Assembly (NCBI GenBank): GCA_947503285.1
Contig: CANNDD010000007.1
Coordinates: 124,001-188,000 of the forward strand
Reading direction: 5' to 3'
Source: an uncultured Croceitalea sp.
GTDB lineage: Bacteria > Bacteroidota > Bacteroidia > Flavobacteriales > Flavobacteriaceae
Length of the DNA: 64,000 bases
Shown here: piece by piece, positions 8,909 through 17,341 of the stretch
How the letters are laid out: every line of letters starts with the position of its first letter
Position numbering within the stretch: the stretch's first letter is position 1
Position numbers and translations under genes: made by a program
Notes under the pieces: model-generated
The model's input: the letters and a program-made list of their open reading frames with translations, nothing else
Database searches by the model: none
What the model was told of the DNA's origin: nothing

Positions 8909-8916
8909 CAAATTTA
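8909..8916 (-). promoter_or_regulatory. -7 promoter element of the nqr operon
   Basis: The minus strand reads TAAATTTG, an exact match to the Bacteroidota -7 form TAnnTTTG. Transcription would start near 8904, leaving a leader of about 30 bases before the nqrA ATG. No clear -33 TTTG lies at the usual distance, so the call rests on one element and position. Confidence 0.55.
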
Positions 8917-9025
8917 CTACTAAAACGCTAAAAAATATAATAATTATCTAGAAATTTGGGATTATAACGAGCTTCGTTTGTTAGGCATACTTTTTGTTTA
9001 CCTTTACCCCAAAACTTGGTCGTAA

Positions 9026-10270
9026 ATGCGTTTTTTACTTAAACATTTTCCATACTTGTTAACATCATTCTGTGTTTTTGGGCAAGTTCAGGAAGAAATC
9101 AATCCCCCACCAAATATCAAGACCATCATTTTCAAAGGTCCTACCGAAGATCAATTTCCGGTTATCAAGCTGGGCGAGGCCATGTATTTGGAATTTGATG
9201 ACCTAACTGCCAGTGAGCAGGATTATTACTACAAGATCATACATTGTGATTACGATTGGACACCCTCGCAATTATTAAAATCACAATATATTGTCGGCAT
9301 GGACAATCAACGGATCATAGATTATGAAAATAGCTACAACACCCTACAACCCTATTCCAATTATCGTTTGACGATACCAAATAACGAGGTGCAACTCAAA
9401 GTCACCGGAAATTACGTACTTGAGATCTACAATACCTATCAAGAGCTGCAATTCACAAGGCGCTTTGTAGTTTATAAAGATTTGGTAACCGTGGGGGGCG
9501 TGGTAAGACGTTCAAGGGATTTTGAGTTTTTGAATGAAAAACAGGTGGTTCAATTTACCGTCAATACTGCTGGTTTTCCTGTGGTAAATCCTAAAAAAGA
9601 GGTAAAAGTGGCGGTAATTCAAAATCACTATTGGCCAACTGCCCTGTATAATGTAAAACCACAATTCACCGTGGGTAATGAGTTGGTCTACAGATATGAT
9701 AAGGAAACCAGTTTTTATGGAGGTAATGAATTTCTGAATTTTGACACCAAAGATTTAAGGACCCCGACTTTCGCAATATCAAGTATTGATTTTAAAGAAG
9801 TGTATCATCATTATTTGTTTCCCAATGAATTTAGAAATGAAAAACCCTACACATTTTTTCCTGATATCAACGGGGATTTTGTAGTACGAACGTTGCAAGG
9901 TGAAGACATATCGAGGGAGGCAGAATATACCAAGGTTCATTTTTTCTTGCCTTATGACCCCAAATTAGGCTTGGACCAAGTCTATGTCTATGGCAAGTTC
10001 AACAACTATGATTTGGGTGAGGAAAACCTGATGACGTATAATCCAGACACCGGAAATCTCGAGCTTACCTACCCCATCAAGCAAGGTTTTTACAATTACA
10101 AATACGTGGTAGAGCGCGAAGATGGAACTTTAGAGCGCAATGCCATCAGTGGGGACTTTCATTTCACGGAAAACAATTATTTAATTTTGATTTATTACCG
10201 TGACTTTGGCGAGTTCTTTGACGGTATTATCGGGATTGGATCAGTAAATTCAGAAACAATCAGTAATTAA
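9026..10270 (+). CDS. Type IX secretion system plug protein (former DUF5103)
   Basis: A 414-residue periplasmic protein with an N-terminal signal (LLTSFCVFGQ). The family was first DUF5103 and later linked to the Plug protein that closes the SprA translocon channel on its periplasmic side. Hallmarks seen are PPPNIKTIIFKG near the mature N-terminus, LGEAMYLEFDDL, the YYYKIIHCDYDW motif, YIVGMDNQRI, and the late VYVYGKFNNYDLGEENLMTYNPDTG strand region ending in YYRDFGEFFDGIIGIG. A likely promoter precedes it (TTTG at 8977-8980 and the near-match TACCTTTA at 8999-9006). It is followed after 15 bases by a DUF3667 gene with which it is probably co-transcribed. Confidence 0.78.
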   Translation: MRFLLKHFPYLLTSFCVFGQVQEEINPPPNIKTIIFKGPTEDQFPVIKLGEAMYLEFDDLTASEQDYYYKIIHCDYDWTPSQLLKSQYIVGMDNQRIIDYENSYNTLQPYSNYRLTIPNNEVQLKVTGNYVLEIYNTYQELQFTRRFVVYKDLVTVGGVVRRSRDFEFLNEKQVVQFTVNTAGFPVVNPKKEVKVAVIQNHYWPTALYNVKPQFTVGNELVYRYDKETSFYGGNEFLNFDTKDLRTPTFAISSIDFKEVYHHYLFPNEFRNEKPYTFFPDINGDFVVRTLQGEDISREAEYTKVHFFLPYDPKLGLDQVYVYGKFNNYDLGEENLMTYNPDTGNLELTYPIKQGFYNYKYVVEREDGTLERNAISGDFHFTENNYLILIYYRDFGEFFDGIIGIGSVNSETISN

Positions 10271-10285
10271 CCACAGGTATTGCCC

Positions 10286-11512
10286 ATGGATAACTTGGCC
10301 GAGAAGGAAAAGGAATCGAAATCCATAATATCAAAAGGACGCTACGAACTCAAATTTCGAGGGACCGAATGCCTGAATTGCGGTCATGTTTTAGATGTGA
10401 GTGACAAGTATTGCCCCAACTGCTCTCAAGCCAACAGCACCAAAAAACTGGTGCTCAAAGACTTTTTTGACGAGTTTTTCTCGAGTTTGGTCAACTATGA
10501 CTCAAAACTCTTGAAAACGCTCTATACCATGTTGGTAAAACCCGGCACCATTACCAAAGACTATATCAATGGTAAGCGCGTCTCTTACACCAACCCGTTT
10601 CGGTTTCTGCTCAGTTTAGCCTTTCTTTACTTTCTTATGGCCACTTATAATAATAGTGTTTCATCAAATCTTGATAATCTCAAACTCAATGAAAGGATGA
10701 GACAGACCGGGCCTTTCTCATTTACAATCGATACCAATGATTCGATTTCAGGAAATACCGATAGCATTCAACGCACAGATCCCTTGAACGTCGCTTTTCG
10801 TGGACTCGATTCCCTTCAGAACATTGACCCCGAAATACGGAAAGGTATGAAAGGGCTGGACTCTTTGGAGTATTTTATGAAAGAGGGAATCCGAAAGAAA
10901 CAAAAGGCCGATTCGCTACTATTGGCAAATCCGAAAGCATACATCACCCAACTCAAGCAATCTGGGGAGGATACCTTTTTTGCCAAAATGGAATTCTTCT
11001 GGAAAATGCTACAGCGGGACTCCATTGCCACTTTTGAAGAAGCCCGGGAAAAATACGCAGTTGATGATAACTGGGGCACCAAAATGGCTTTTAATGGATC
11101 AAAAAGCTCGTTAAAGGCATTGGCACAACCAGGTACATGGTTGAATGACACCTTGGCAAAGCTACCCTTTGTGATTTTCTTCTTTCTACCCATCTTCACC
11201 ATTTTTCTTTATGTGGTATACATCCGTAAAAAATACACCTATACCGATCATTTGATCTTTAGTTTCCATACCCAATCGTTATTATTTATCTTGCTCATCC
11301 TTAGCCTGATGATTGACACATTGTTCGGCTGGGAGACCACGGGGATTTTTGGAACCATATTTTCGATATACCTATTTCAGGCAATGCGAAAGTTTTACGG
11401 CCAAGGTCTTTTTAAAACGATTGTTAAATATTTGTTCTTGAACTCAGTTTTTGCTTTTTTAGCGATTATAACGATAATCTTACTGTTTACAGGAAGCGTT
11501 TTTACCTATTGA
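10286..11512 (+). CDS. DUF3667 membrane protein with N-terminal zinc ribbon
   Basis: A 408-residue protein. Near residue 30 it has two CxxC pairs (CLNCGHVLDVSDKYCPNCSQ), a zinc-ribbon signature, followed by a conserved block (DFFDEFFSSLVNYDSKLLKTLYTML) and TKDYINGKRVSYTNPFRFL that mark DUF3667. One membrane helix follows (FLLSLAFLYFLM), then a long charged soluble loop of about 190 residues, then three or four C-terminal helices. The ATG at 10286 is preferred over an in-frame TTG two codons earlier. The stop overlaps the TTG that precedes apaG. Function unknown for the family; plus-strand neighbours suggest only co-transcription. Confidence 0.75.
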   Translation: MDNLAEKEKESKSIISKGRYELKFRGTECLNCGHVLDVSDKYCPNCSQANSTKKLVLKDFFDEFFSSLVNYDSKLLKTLYTMLVKPGTITKDYINGKRVSYTNPFRFLLSLAFLYFLMATYNNSVSSNLDNLKLNERMRQTGPFSFTIDTNDSISGNTDSIQRTDPLNVAFRGLDSLQNIDPEIRKGMKGLDSLEYFMKEGIRKKQKADSLLLANPKAYITQLKQSGEDTFFAKMEFFWKMLQRDSIATFEEAREKYAVDDNWGTKMAFNGSKSSLKALAQPGTWLNDTLAKLPFVIFFFLPIFTIFLYVVYIRKKYTYTDHLIFSFHTQSLLFILLILSLMIDTLFGWETTGIFGTIFSIYLFQAMRKFYGQGLFKTIVKYLFLNSVFAFLAIITIILLFTGSVFTY

Positions 11513-11514
11513 AT

Positions 11515-11901
11515 ATGATAACTCAAGTCACTAAAGGAATCAAGGTATCGGTACAGACCAGTTTTGAGGGCACCTTCTTTAAAAACTATAAAATGCACTA
11601 TGCATTCGGCTATACGATTACCATTGAAAACCAAAGCAAGGAAACCGTTCAGTTGACTGCACGGCATTGGGATATTTTTGATTCCCTAAAAGAAATGGAA
11701 ACCATTGATGGTGAGGGTGTCATAGGTAAAAAACCCGTTATACGGTCGGGCAAATCACATACCTACAGTTCTGGATGTTTATTGGCATCGCCGATCGGCG
11801 CAATGCGGGGTCATTATCGAATGGTGGATTTGGCTTCGACCGAAGAATTCGAAGTCGAGGTGCCTACCTTCAAATTTGCCGCTCCGTTTGCTATGAACTA
11901 G
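11515..11901 (+). CDS. apaG: ApaG-family protein
   Basis: A 128-residue cytosolic beta-sandwich protein of the ApaG family (fibronectin III-like fold); in enterobacteria it has been linked to Co2+ resistance and Mg2+ efflux and the biochemical role is unsettled. Diagnostic segments are YAFGYTITIENQS, VQLTARHWDIFDS, GEGVIGKKPVI, YSSGCLLASPIGAMRGHYRM. The ATG at 11515 was chosen over a TTG at 11509 that overlaps the upstream stop. Coding begins 2 bases after the DUF3667 stop, so the pair is likely translationally linked. Confidence 0.93.
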   Translation: MITQVTKGIKVSVQTSFEGTFFKNYKMHYAFGYTITIENQSKETVQLTARHWDIFDSLKEMETIDGEGVIGKKPVIRSGKSHTYSSGCLLASPIGAMRGHYRMVDLASTEEFEVEVPTFKFAAPFAMN

Positions 11902-11941
11902 AACAAATTTTTGATTCTTAATTATGAATTATTGATTGCCA

Positions 11942-12313
11942 ATGCCTAGTTATACATCATTTGAAGAACTAGATTGTTGGCAAAGATGTAGGGATGTCCG
12001 TATTTGGGTCGAAAGTTTTATCCATACGAATATTAACAAGGGTGATTTTGATATGATTCAAAACATCCGTAGGGCTGCACGTTCTACTACAAGAAATATT
12101 GCGGAAGGTTTTGGCAGATTTCATTACAAAGAAAATATACAATACTGCAGAATAAGTAGAGGGTCATTGTTCGAAATAAAAGACGACCTGATATGTTGTT
12201 TAGATGAAAAGAAAGCTATCCGAACAGAAGTTCAAGAAGGTTTAAACCTCATAAGTAAAGCAGTTCACTCCGTAAATGGTTATATAAAGTATCTGGAGTC
12301 AAAAATCAAATAA
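11942..12313 (+). CDS. Four-helix-bundle protein (23S rRNA intervening-sequence family), stand-alone
   Basis: A 123-residue helical protein of the S23/IVP family (TIGR02436 type). The family signature is readable: ELDCWQRCRDVRIWV, MIQNIRRAARSTTRNIAEGFGR, FHYKENIQYCRISRGSLFEIKDDL. It forms a helical bundle; members sit inside 23S rRNA intervening sequences in some bacteria and stand alone in many Bacteroidota. Here it sits between apaG and pruA, with AT-rich flanks (ATTCTTAATTATGAATTATT at 11914-11933) and no rRNA sequence. I chose the ATG at 11942; a TTG two codons upstream is possible. Biological role unknown. Confidence 0.8.
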   Translation: MPSYTSFEELDCWQRCRDVRIWVESFIHTNINKGDFDMIQNIRRAARSTTRNIAEGFGRFHYKENIQYCRISRGSLFEIKDDLICCLDEKKAIRTEVQEGLNLISKAVHSVNGYIKYLESKIK

Positions 12314-12372
12314 TCCATAATTTTAAATTAGTAATCTCGCAACTGCTCATAGATAATCCTAAATTCATTCGC

Positions 12373-12380
12373 TAACTTTG
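12373..12380 (+). promoter_or_regulatory. -7 promoter element upstream of pruA
   Basis: TAACTTTG matches TAnnTTTG exactly and lies 26 bases before the pruA ATG. No clear -33 TTTG at 19-21 bases upstream was found. It places pruA under its own promoter, downstream of the four-helix-bundle gene. Confidence 0.5.
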
Positions 12381-12406
12381 CAATTCAAATTTAAAACACA
12401 TCAAAA

Positions 12407-14035
12407 ATGGGCAAAGGTTTTTTTCAAATTCCAACAGCGTTCAATGAACCTATCAAAAGTTACGCTCCTGGTACTCCAGAACGTGAGGCCGTACTCAAGC
12501 AATATAAGGCCTATTATGACGGTCAAGTAGAAGTGCCTTTATACATAGGTTCTGAAGAAATTAAAACCGGAAACACAAGACCAATGTCCCCTCCGCATGA
12601 ACACCAACATGTGGTGGGTCAGTACCACACTGCCGAAAAGGGCCATATCGAAAAAGCCATTTCAAGCTGTTTGAGCTCAAGGGATGCTTGGGCAAACCTG
12701 ACTTGGGAACAACGCGCAGCTATCTTTTTAAAAGCAGCGGAGCTTGTTGCCGGGCCTTACCGCGCCAAAATAAACGCTGCCACGATGATGGCACAATCTA
12801 AGACCATACACCAAGCTGAAATTGACGCGGCTTGTGAGTTTATTGATTTTCTACGCTTCAATGTAGAATATATGTCGAACATTTACGAAGAACAGCCTGA
12901 TTCTGCCGAGGGAATTTGGAATCGTGTGGAGTATCGTCCGCTAGAAGGTTTTGTTTATGCTATAACCCCTTTTAACTTTACGGCCATTGCAGGTAACTTA
13001 CCCGCAAGTGCCGCTATGATGGGCAATGTTGTTGTCTGGAAGCCTAGCGATAGTCAAGTCTATTCCGCAAAAGTCATTATGGATGTTTTTAAAGAAGCAG
13101 GGCTGCCCGATGGCGTCATCAATATGGTCATGGGTGACCCCATTATGATTACCGAGACCGTTTTGGCAAGTCCTGATTTTTCAGGAATCCACTTTACGGG
13201 ATCCACACATGTATTTAAGGAATTGTGGAAACAAATCGGAACGAACATCCACAAATACAAGACCTATCCGAGAATCGTAGGGGAAACAGGGGGCAAGGAT
13301 TTTATTATTGCCCATCCAACAGCGAAACCTGCACAGGTGGCCACGGCTATTGTCAGGGGTGCTTTTGAGTTTCAAGGACAAAAATGTAGTGCCGCGTCTA
13401 GGGTATATCTACCAAAATCCACTGCTAATGAAATCTTAGGTCTGGTGAAAACGGATATCGAAAGTTTTAATAAACCGGGGTCACCTGAAGATATGGGCAA
13501 CTTTATCACGGCTGTAATCCACGAAGGTTCTTTTGACAAACTGGTAAACTACATTGACCAGGCAAAGGCGGACAATGATGCGGAAATTTTTGCTGGAGGT
13601 GGTTATGACAAATCAAAAGGGTATTTTATAGAACCTACGGTAATCGTGACCAAAGACCCAAGTTATACCACAATGGAAACTGAACTTTTCGGACCTGTAG
13701 TTACCGTTTACGTTTATGAGGATAGCGCTTGGTCGAAAACTTTAGAACTCGTAGATGGTACTTCTGAGTATGCATTAACGGGTGCGGTCCTTTCACAAGA
13801 TAGATATGCCATTGATGAGGCCACCAAAGCACTTCAAAACTGTGCCGGTAACTTTTACATTAACGACAAACCTACCGGTGCTGTCGTAGGGCAACAACCT
13901 TTTGGTGGTGCAAGGGCATCAGGCACCAACGACAAGGCGGGTTCCGCACAAAACTTATTACGTTGGGTATCTCCGCGTTTGATCAAAGAAACCTTTGTTA
14001 CCCCTGAAGATTACCGTTATCCTTTTTTGGGCTAG
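12407..14035 (+). CDS. pruA: L-glutamate gamma-semialdehyde (1-pyrroline-5-carboxylate) dehydrogenase
   Basis: Oxidises glutamate semialdehyde to glutamate with NAD+, the last step of proline degradation. A 542-residue aldehyde dehydrogenase of the long PruA type found in Bacteroidota and eukaryotes: an oligomer-type N-terminus (TPEREAVLKQYKAYYDG), the general-base Glu293 in VGETGGKDF, the nucleophile Cys327 in FQGQKCSAASR, the cofactor strand ITPFNFTAI and the C-terminal GQQPFGGARASGTNDKAG. All catalytic residues are present. It has its own promoter and is followed 23 bases later by an intrinsic terminator, so it is likely monocistronic; no putA/prodh is in the window. Confidence 0.96.
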   Translation: MGKGFFQIPTAFNEPIKSYAPGTPEREAVLKQYKAYYDGQVEVPLYIGSEEIKTGNTRPMSPPHEHQHVVGQYHTAEKGHIEKAISSCLSSRDAWANLTWEQRAAIFLKAAELVAGPYRAKINAATMMAQSKTIHQAEIDAACEFIDFLRFNVEYMSNIYEEQPDSAEGIWNRVEYRPLEGFVYAITPFNFTAIAGNLPASAAMMGNVVVWKPSDSQVYSAKVIMDVFKEAGLPDGVINMVMGDPIMITETVLASPDFSGIHFTGSTHVFKELWKQIGTNIHKYKTYPRIVGETGGKDFIIAHPTAKPAQVATAIVRGAFEFQGQKCSAASRVYLPKSTANEILGLVKTDIESFNKPGSPEDMGNFITAVIHEGSFDKLVNYIDQAKADNDAEIFAGGGYDKSKGYFIEPTVIVTKDPSYTTMETELFGPVVTVYVYEDSAWSKTLELVDGTSEYALTGAVLSQDRYAIDEATKALQNCAGNFYINDKPTGAVVGQQPFGGARASGTNDKAGSAQNLLRWVSPRLIKETFVTPEDYRYPFLG

Positions 14036-14057
14036 ACACATTTTGTATCGAAAACAT

Positions 14058-14088
14058 AAACCGCCAAAGTAATTTGAGCGGTTTTTTT
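14058..14088 (+). terminator. Intrinsic terminator of pruA
   Basis: A 7-bp stem (AAACCGC at 14058-14064, GCGGTTT at 14078-14084) with a 13-base loop runs into a seven-T tract, 22 bases after the pruA stop. Confidence 0.85.
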
Positions 14089-14192
14089 ATTGAGAGAACT
14101 TTTGGTAGACGCCAAAGACCCTAATAATAAAATCATAACATTACATGCCGCAACCCTTTTTTAAATACCCATCTTAGGTAAAAATAATCATC

Positions 14193-14846
14193 ATGAAAAA
14201 ACGAATCCTACTTTTTGCAACACTTTTGGTTGCTTTTACCTCTTGTTCGGAAAATGACGACAATACTGTTTTGATCAAAGAAATACCTTTAGGCACCAAC
14301 CTCAGGGTCAATTATTTTACCAGCATATGTGAGGGTCTTTTTACCCAAGAATGCTTACTCGTGCAAGAAGGTGACAGGTTGGGTTCTGGTGACTGGAATT
14401 TCTTCTATTCAGAAATCAATGGATTTGAATTTGAACCCGGTTTTGTCTATAATCTCGAAGTGAACAGAACCACTATAGACAACCCGCCGGCAGACGGTTC
14501 CTCTTTGAGATATGAACTTGTTCGCGTAATTTCCAAAGTAGCGGTGACCTGTAGTTTTGATAATGCTGTCGAAGATCTTGATTGGCTTCGCTTTGAAATC
14601 AATCAAAGGGAACTTAACCCCACGGAAGATATGAAGTATTGTTATATAGCCCAAGCTGAGATTCAAGATGAACCTGTTTTTCTATACTGGGACTGTAATC
14701 CGCTTGTAAATAAAGTTATTCTCGTTTACGACTGTATCGGGAGTATTATAGGGTATTTGGGTAATGACAACATAAAATTTGAGGATTTGGAAAATATGAA
14801 AATCATCTGGCAGCCCGACAACTTTGTTTGCCAACCAAATTTCTAG
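14193..14846 (+). CDS. DUF4377-type lipoprotein
   Basis: A 217-residue secreted lipoprotein: the signal ends VAFTSCSEND, so Cys is lipidated and the following SEND should favour outer-membrane or surface placement. A DUF4377 unit is readable at about residues 45-115: CLLVQEGDRLGSGDW, FYSEINGFEFEPGFVYNLEV, NPPADGSSLRYELVRVISK. The C-terminal half (about 120-217) has several cysteines and no domain I can name. Gene is free-standing between the pruA terminator and the DinB gene (74-base gap). Function unknown. Confidence 0.75.
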   Translation: MKKRILLFATLLVAFTSCSENDDNTVLIKEIPLGTNLRVNYFTSICEGLFTQECLLVQEGDRLGSGDWNFFYSEINGFEFEPGFVYNLEVNRTTIDNPPADGSSLRYELVRVISKVAVTCSFDNAVEDLDWLRFEINQRELNPTEDMKYCYIAQAEIQDEPVFLYWDCNPLVNKVILVYDCIGSIIGYLGNDNIKFEDLENMKIIWQPDNFVCQPNF

Positions 14847-14920
14847 ACCCCTCATACTTAAGTAGTTTTTGATTAAATTTATACCTCTTTTAATATACAA
14901 CAACCTTAATCAAGATCACA

Positions 14921-15433
14921 ATGAAGAAATTAACTGCATTATGCATGCTCATGACCGTCGTTTTGACGCATGCACAAGACAATTTAGCCCAAACTACCAT
15001 TAAAGGTGTTCTAACGGGCAATCAGGCTCAGGTCGTACAATTGGCCGAAGCCTTTTCTGAAGATCAATACGACTGGCGACCATCAGAAGGGGTGAATTCA
15101 GTTGGCGAAGCACTTTTGCATGTTGCTGGGGCCAATTACTACCTCGCCATGAAAATGGGATTTCCCCCACCGGAGGATGTCGATATGATGGCTATCGGAA
15201 AAATCACCGGCAAGGATAATATTATTGCCGCTCTTAAAAAATCAAATGAATTCGTGCTAGGCACGATTATGAAGGTCGAAAATGAGGACTTGGATACGGA
15301 AGTTGATTTTGGCTTTGCCAAAATGAACAAAATGGGTGGACTTTTGGCCATGATGGAACATAATGGTGAGCATAAAGGACAACTTATTGCCTACGCACGT
15401 TCTAATGGGGTCGTACCACCATGGAGCAAATAA
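14921..15433 (+). CDS. Exported DinB-family protein
   Basis: A 170-residue DinB/YfiT-type four-helix protein with a signal peptide (MKKLTALCMLMTVVLTHAQ). The three metal-binding histidines of the fold fit HVAGA (after EALL) and EHNGEHKGQL near the C-terminus, while DWRPSEGVNSVGEALLH is the usual entry motif. Most DinB proteins are cytosolic thiol transferases or damage-inducible proteins; an exported copy is common in Bacteroidota and its substrate is unknown. It is followed by a hairpin terminator shared with the convergent rsmG. Confidence 0.85.
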   Translation: MKKLTALCMLMTVVLTHAQDNLAQTTIKGVLTGNQAQVVQLAEAFSEDQYDWRPSEGVNSVGEALLHVAGANYYLAMKMGFPPPEDVDMMAIGKITGKDNIIAALKKSNEFVLGTIMKVENEDLDTEVDFGFAKMNKMGGLLAMMEHNGEHKGQLIAYARSNGVVPPWSK

Positions 15434-15454
15434 GTGATTCATTTTAAAGTATGG

Positions 15455-15480
15455 AAAAGGCGCTTTTTGCGCCTTTTTTA
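15455..15480. terminator. Bidirectional terminator between the DinB gene and rsmG
   Basis: GC-rich 8-bp stem (AAAAGGCG/CGCCTTTT) with a five-base loop and T runs on the plus strand; the mirrored A run serves the minus strand. The rsmG stop codon falls at its edge (15478-15480). Confidence 0.8.
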
Positions 15481-16113
15481 CTTCTTAAATTTTTGGGGTA
15501 GGTACACTACTTTCTTGGTATCAAAAAAATCTTCTTCAAAATGATTTTTCAACTCGAATATTTGTGCCGTTTTATAATCTTTCAGCTCATCTGTCAAATC
15601 GCCGCCTTTTAGGTATAGAATTCCGTTTCTGCGCTCATGGGCAGAATCTTTCTTTATTTTTCCTCTTGTCCAGTGCACGAATGTTGGCATGGCGGCAACG
15701 GCCCTGCTCACGATAAAATCAAACTGGCCCCCTAGATCTTCGACACGCGTATGGTGCGCCGAAATATTATCCAATTGTAATCCGTCGATTACCTCTTGTA
15801 CTACCTTGATCTTTTTACCGATGGCATCGACCAAAGTGAACTTGGTCTGCGGAAAAAGAATGGCTAAGGGTATGCCAGGGAAACCGCCCCCTGTACCAAC
15901 ATCCAAAATATGGGCACCTTCGTTGAATTGTTGAATTTTCGCAATCCCGAGGGAATGCAGAACGTGACGCAGATACAATTCATCGATATCTTTTCTAGAG
16001 ACAACATTTATTTTTTGATTCCAATCTTGATAAAGTGACCCCAACCCCGAAAAATGCGCCCTTTGGTCTTCGTTGAGTGTCGTAAAATATTTAAAAATTA
16101 TTTCAACATTCAT
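15478..16113 (-). CDS. rsmG: 16S rRNA (guanine-527-N7) methyltransferase
   Basis: Methylates G527 of 16S rRNA with SAM. The frame is open further upstream, but I chose the ATG at 16113 (211 residues) because MNVEIIFKYF aligns with the normal RsmG N-terminus and the extra 22 residues look like translated leader. The SAM loop ILDVGTGGGFPGIPLAI is intact; the N-terminal NQKINVVSRKDIDELYLRHVLHSL and later FIVSRAVAAMP are diagnostic. Convergent with the DinB gene, divergent from the desaturase. Single-gene unit. Confidence 0.94.
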   Translation of the reverse strand: MNVEIIFKYFTTLNEDQRAHFSGLGSLYQDWNQKINVVSRKDIDELYLRHVLHSLGIAKIQQFNEGAHILDVGTGGGFPGIPLAILFPQTKFTLVDAIGKKIKVVQEVIDGLQLDNISAHHTRVEDLGGQFDFIVSRAVAAMPTFVHWTRGKIKKDSAHERRNGILYLKGGDLTDELKDYKTAQIFELKNHFEEDFFDTKKVVYLPQKFKK

Positions 16114-16203
16114 TGACATTGCCTTATTTTGGATAAAAATAATGTTTTTAGACCCGTGTACCGGTTTTAAGTAAACCATAACTTATGCGGGAATTCAAAT
16201 TAG

Positions 16204-16211
16204 TACCTTTG
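16204..16211 (+). promoter_or_regulatory. -7 promoter element of the desaturase gene
   Basis: TACCTTTG matches TAnnTTTG and ends 14 bases before the ATG at 16226, giving a leader of only about 8-10 bases. No convincing -33 element is seen. Confidence 0.5.
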
Positions 16212-16225
16212 TATAAATTTTTTTT

Positions 16226-17326
16226 ATGACTAAAGAGACCATTCGTTTTTCTAGAAAAGATTCAGCACAATTTTTTAGGACTCTAAATAAACGCGTCAAT
16301 CAGTATTTCGCTGAAAATAAAATCAAAAAAACAGGTAATTGGAAGCTTCATTTAAAGACCATTATCATGTTTGCCTTGTTTTTGACCCCTTATTTCTTAA
16401 TATTGACCTTGAACCTTCCTTTTTGGGCTTATGTACTGTTATCCATGTTAATGGGCGTCGGTATGGCCGGTGTTGGTATGAACGTTATGCATGATGGAAA
16501 CCATGGCGCATACTCCAATAAAAAATGGGTCAATAAATTAATGGGAAGTAGTATTTATATTTTAGCGGGGAATGTATATAATTGGCAAGTGCAACATAAT
16601 GTACTGCACCATACCTATACCAATATCCATGAACATGATGAGGATATGGAGGCAGGCCGTATCCTTCGCTTCTCAAAACATGCCGAGTGGAAGAAACACC
16701 ATAAATTCCAACATTTTTATTCCATATTTTTATATGGGTTACTTACGTTCAATTGGGCCATTACCACTGATTTTCAGCAAATGTATCGCTATATGAAACG
16801 AAAACTTTCTTATGGTAAACTACCTAGCCCTGTTATCAATTGGAGCACTTTGGTCGTCACAAAAGCATTGTATATCACTATTTGGATTGTGTTACCATTG
16901 GTGTTGGTCGATATTGCCTGGTGGCAAATATTACTTGGCTTTTTTATCATGCACTATGTGGCAGGGGTTATTTTGAGTGTCGTCTTTCAATTGGCGCACA
17001 TTGTAGATGATGCCCAGACACCTTTACCTGATGCTACCGGCACCATGAAAAACACTTGGGCCATTCACCAATTATTCACAACGGTGAATTTTGGCACAAA
17101 AAATAGAATCGTAAATTGGTTCACAGGTGGTCTGAACCATCAAGTGGAACATCATATTTTTCCAAATATCAGTCACGTCCATTACACAAAAATCTCGAAA
17201 ATTGTGAAACAAACGGCCAAGGAGTTCAATTTGCCCTACAATGAATATAAAACCACTAGAAAAGCCATAATTTCACATTTTCAACACCTAAAGGAATTGG
17301 GCAGGCAACCTGCATTACAGTATTAG
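16226..17326 (+). CDS. Membrane fatty acid desaturase (acyl-lipid/acyl-CoA, front-end type)
   Basis: A 366-residue integral membrane di-iron desaturase. The three histidine boxes are present: HDGNH in NVMHDGNHGAYS, HNVLHH in WQVQHNVLHHTYTN, and HQVEHH in GGLNHQVEHHIFPNISH. The first residue of the last box is His/Gln-type (QVEHH), as in front-end delta-6-like enzymes; there is no cytochrome b5 domain. Two pairs of hydrophobic helices flank the boxes. It would introduce a double bond in membrane acyl chains; regiospecificity cannot be told by reading. aspC follows in the same direction after 15 bases. Confidence 0.87.
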   Translation: MTKETIRFSRKDSAQFFRTLNKRVNQYFAENKIKKTGNWKLHLKTIIMFALFLTPYFLILTLNLPFWAYVLLSMLMGVGMAGVGMNVMHDGNHGAYSNKKWVNKLMGSSIYILAGNVYNWQVQHNVLHHTYTNIHEHDEDMEAGRILRFSKHAEWKKHHKFQHFYSIFLYGLLTFNWAITTDFQQMYRYMKRKLSYGKLPSPVINWSTLVVTKALYITIWIVLPLVLVDIAWWQILLGFFIMHYVAGVILSVVFQLAHIVDDAQTPLPDATGTMKNTWAIHQLFTTVNFGTKNRIVNWFTGGLNHQVEHHIFPNISHVHYTKISKIVKQTAKEFNLPYNEYKTTRKAIISHFQHLKELGRQPALQY

Positions 17327-17341
17327 AAATTTCAATTGAAA

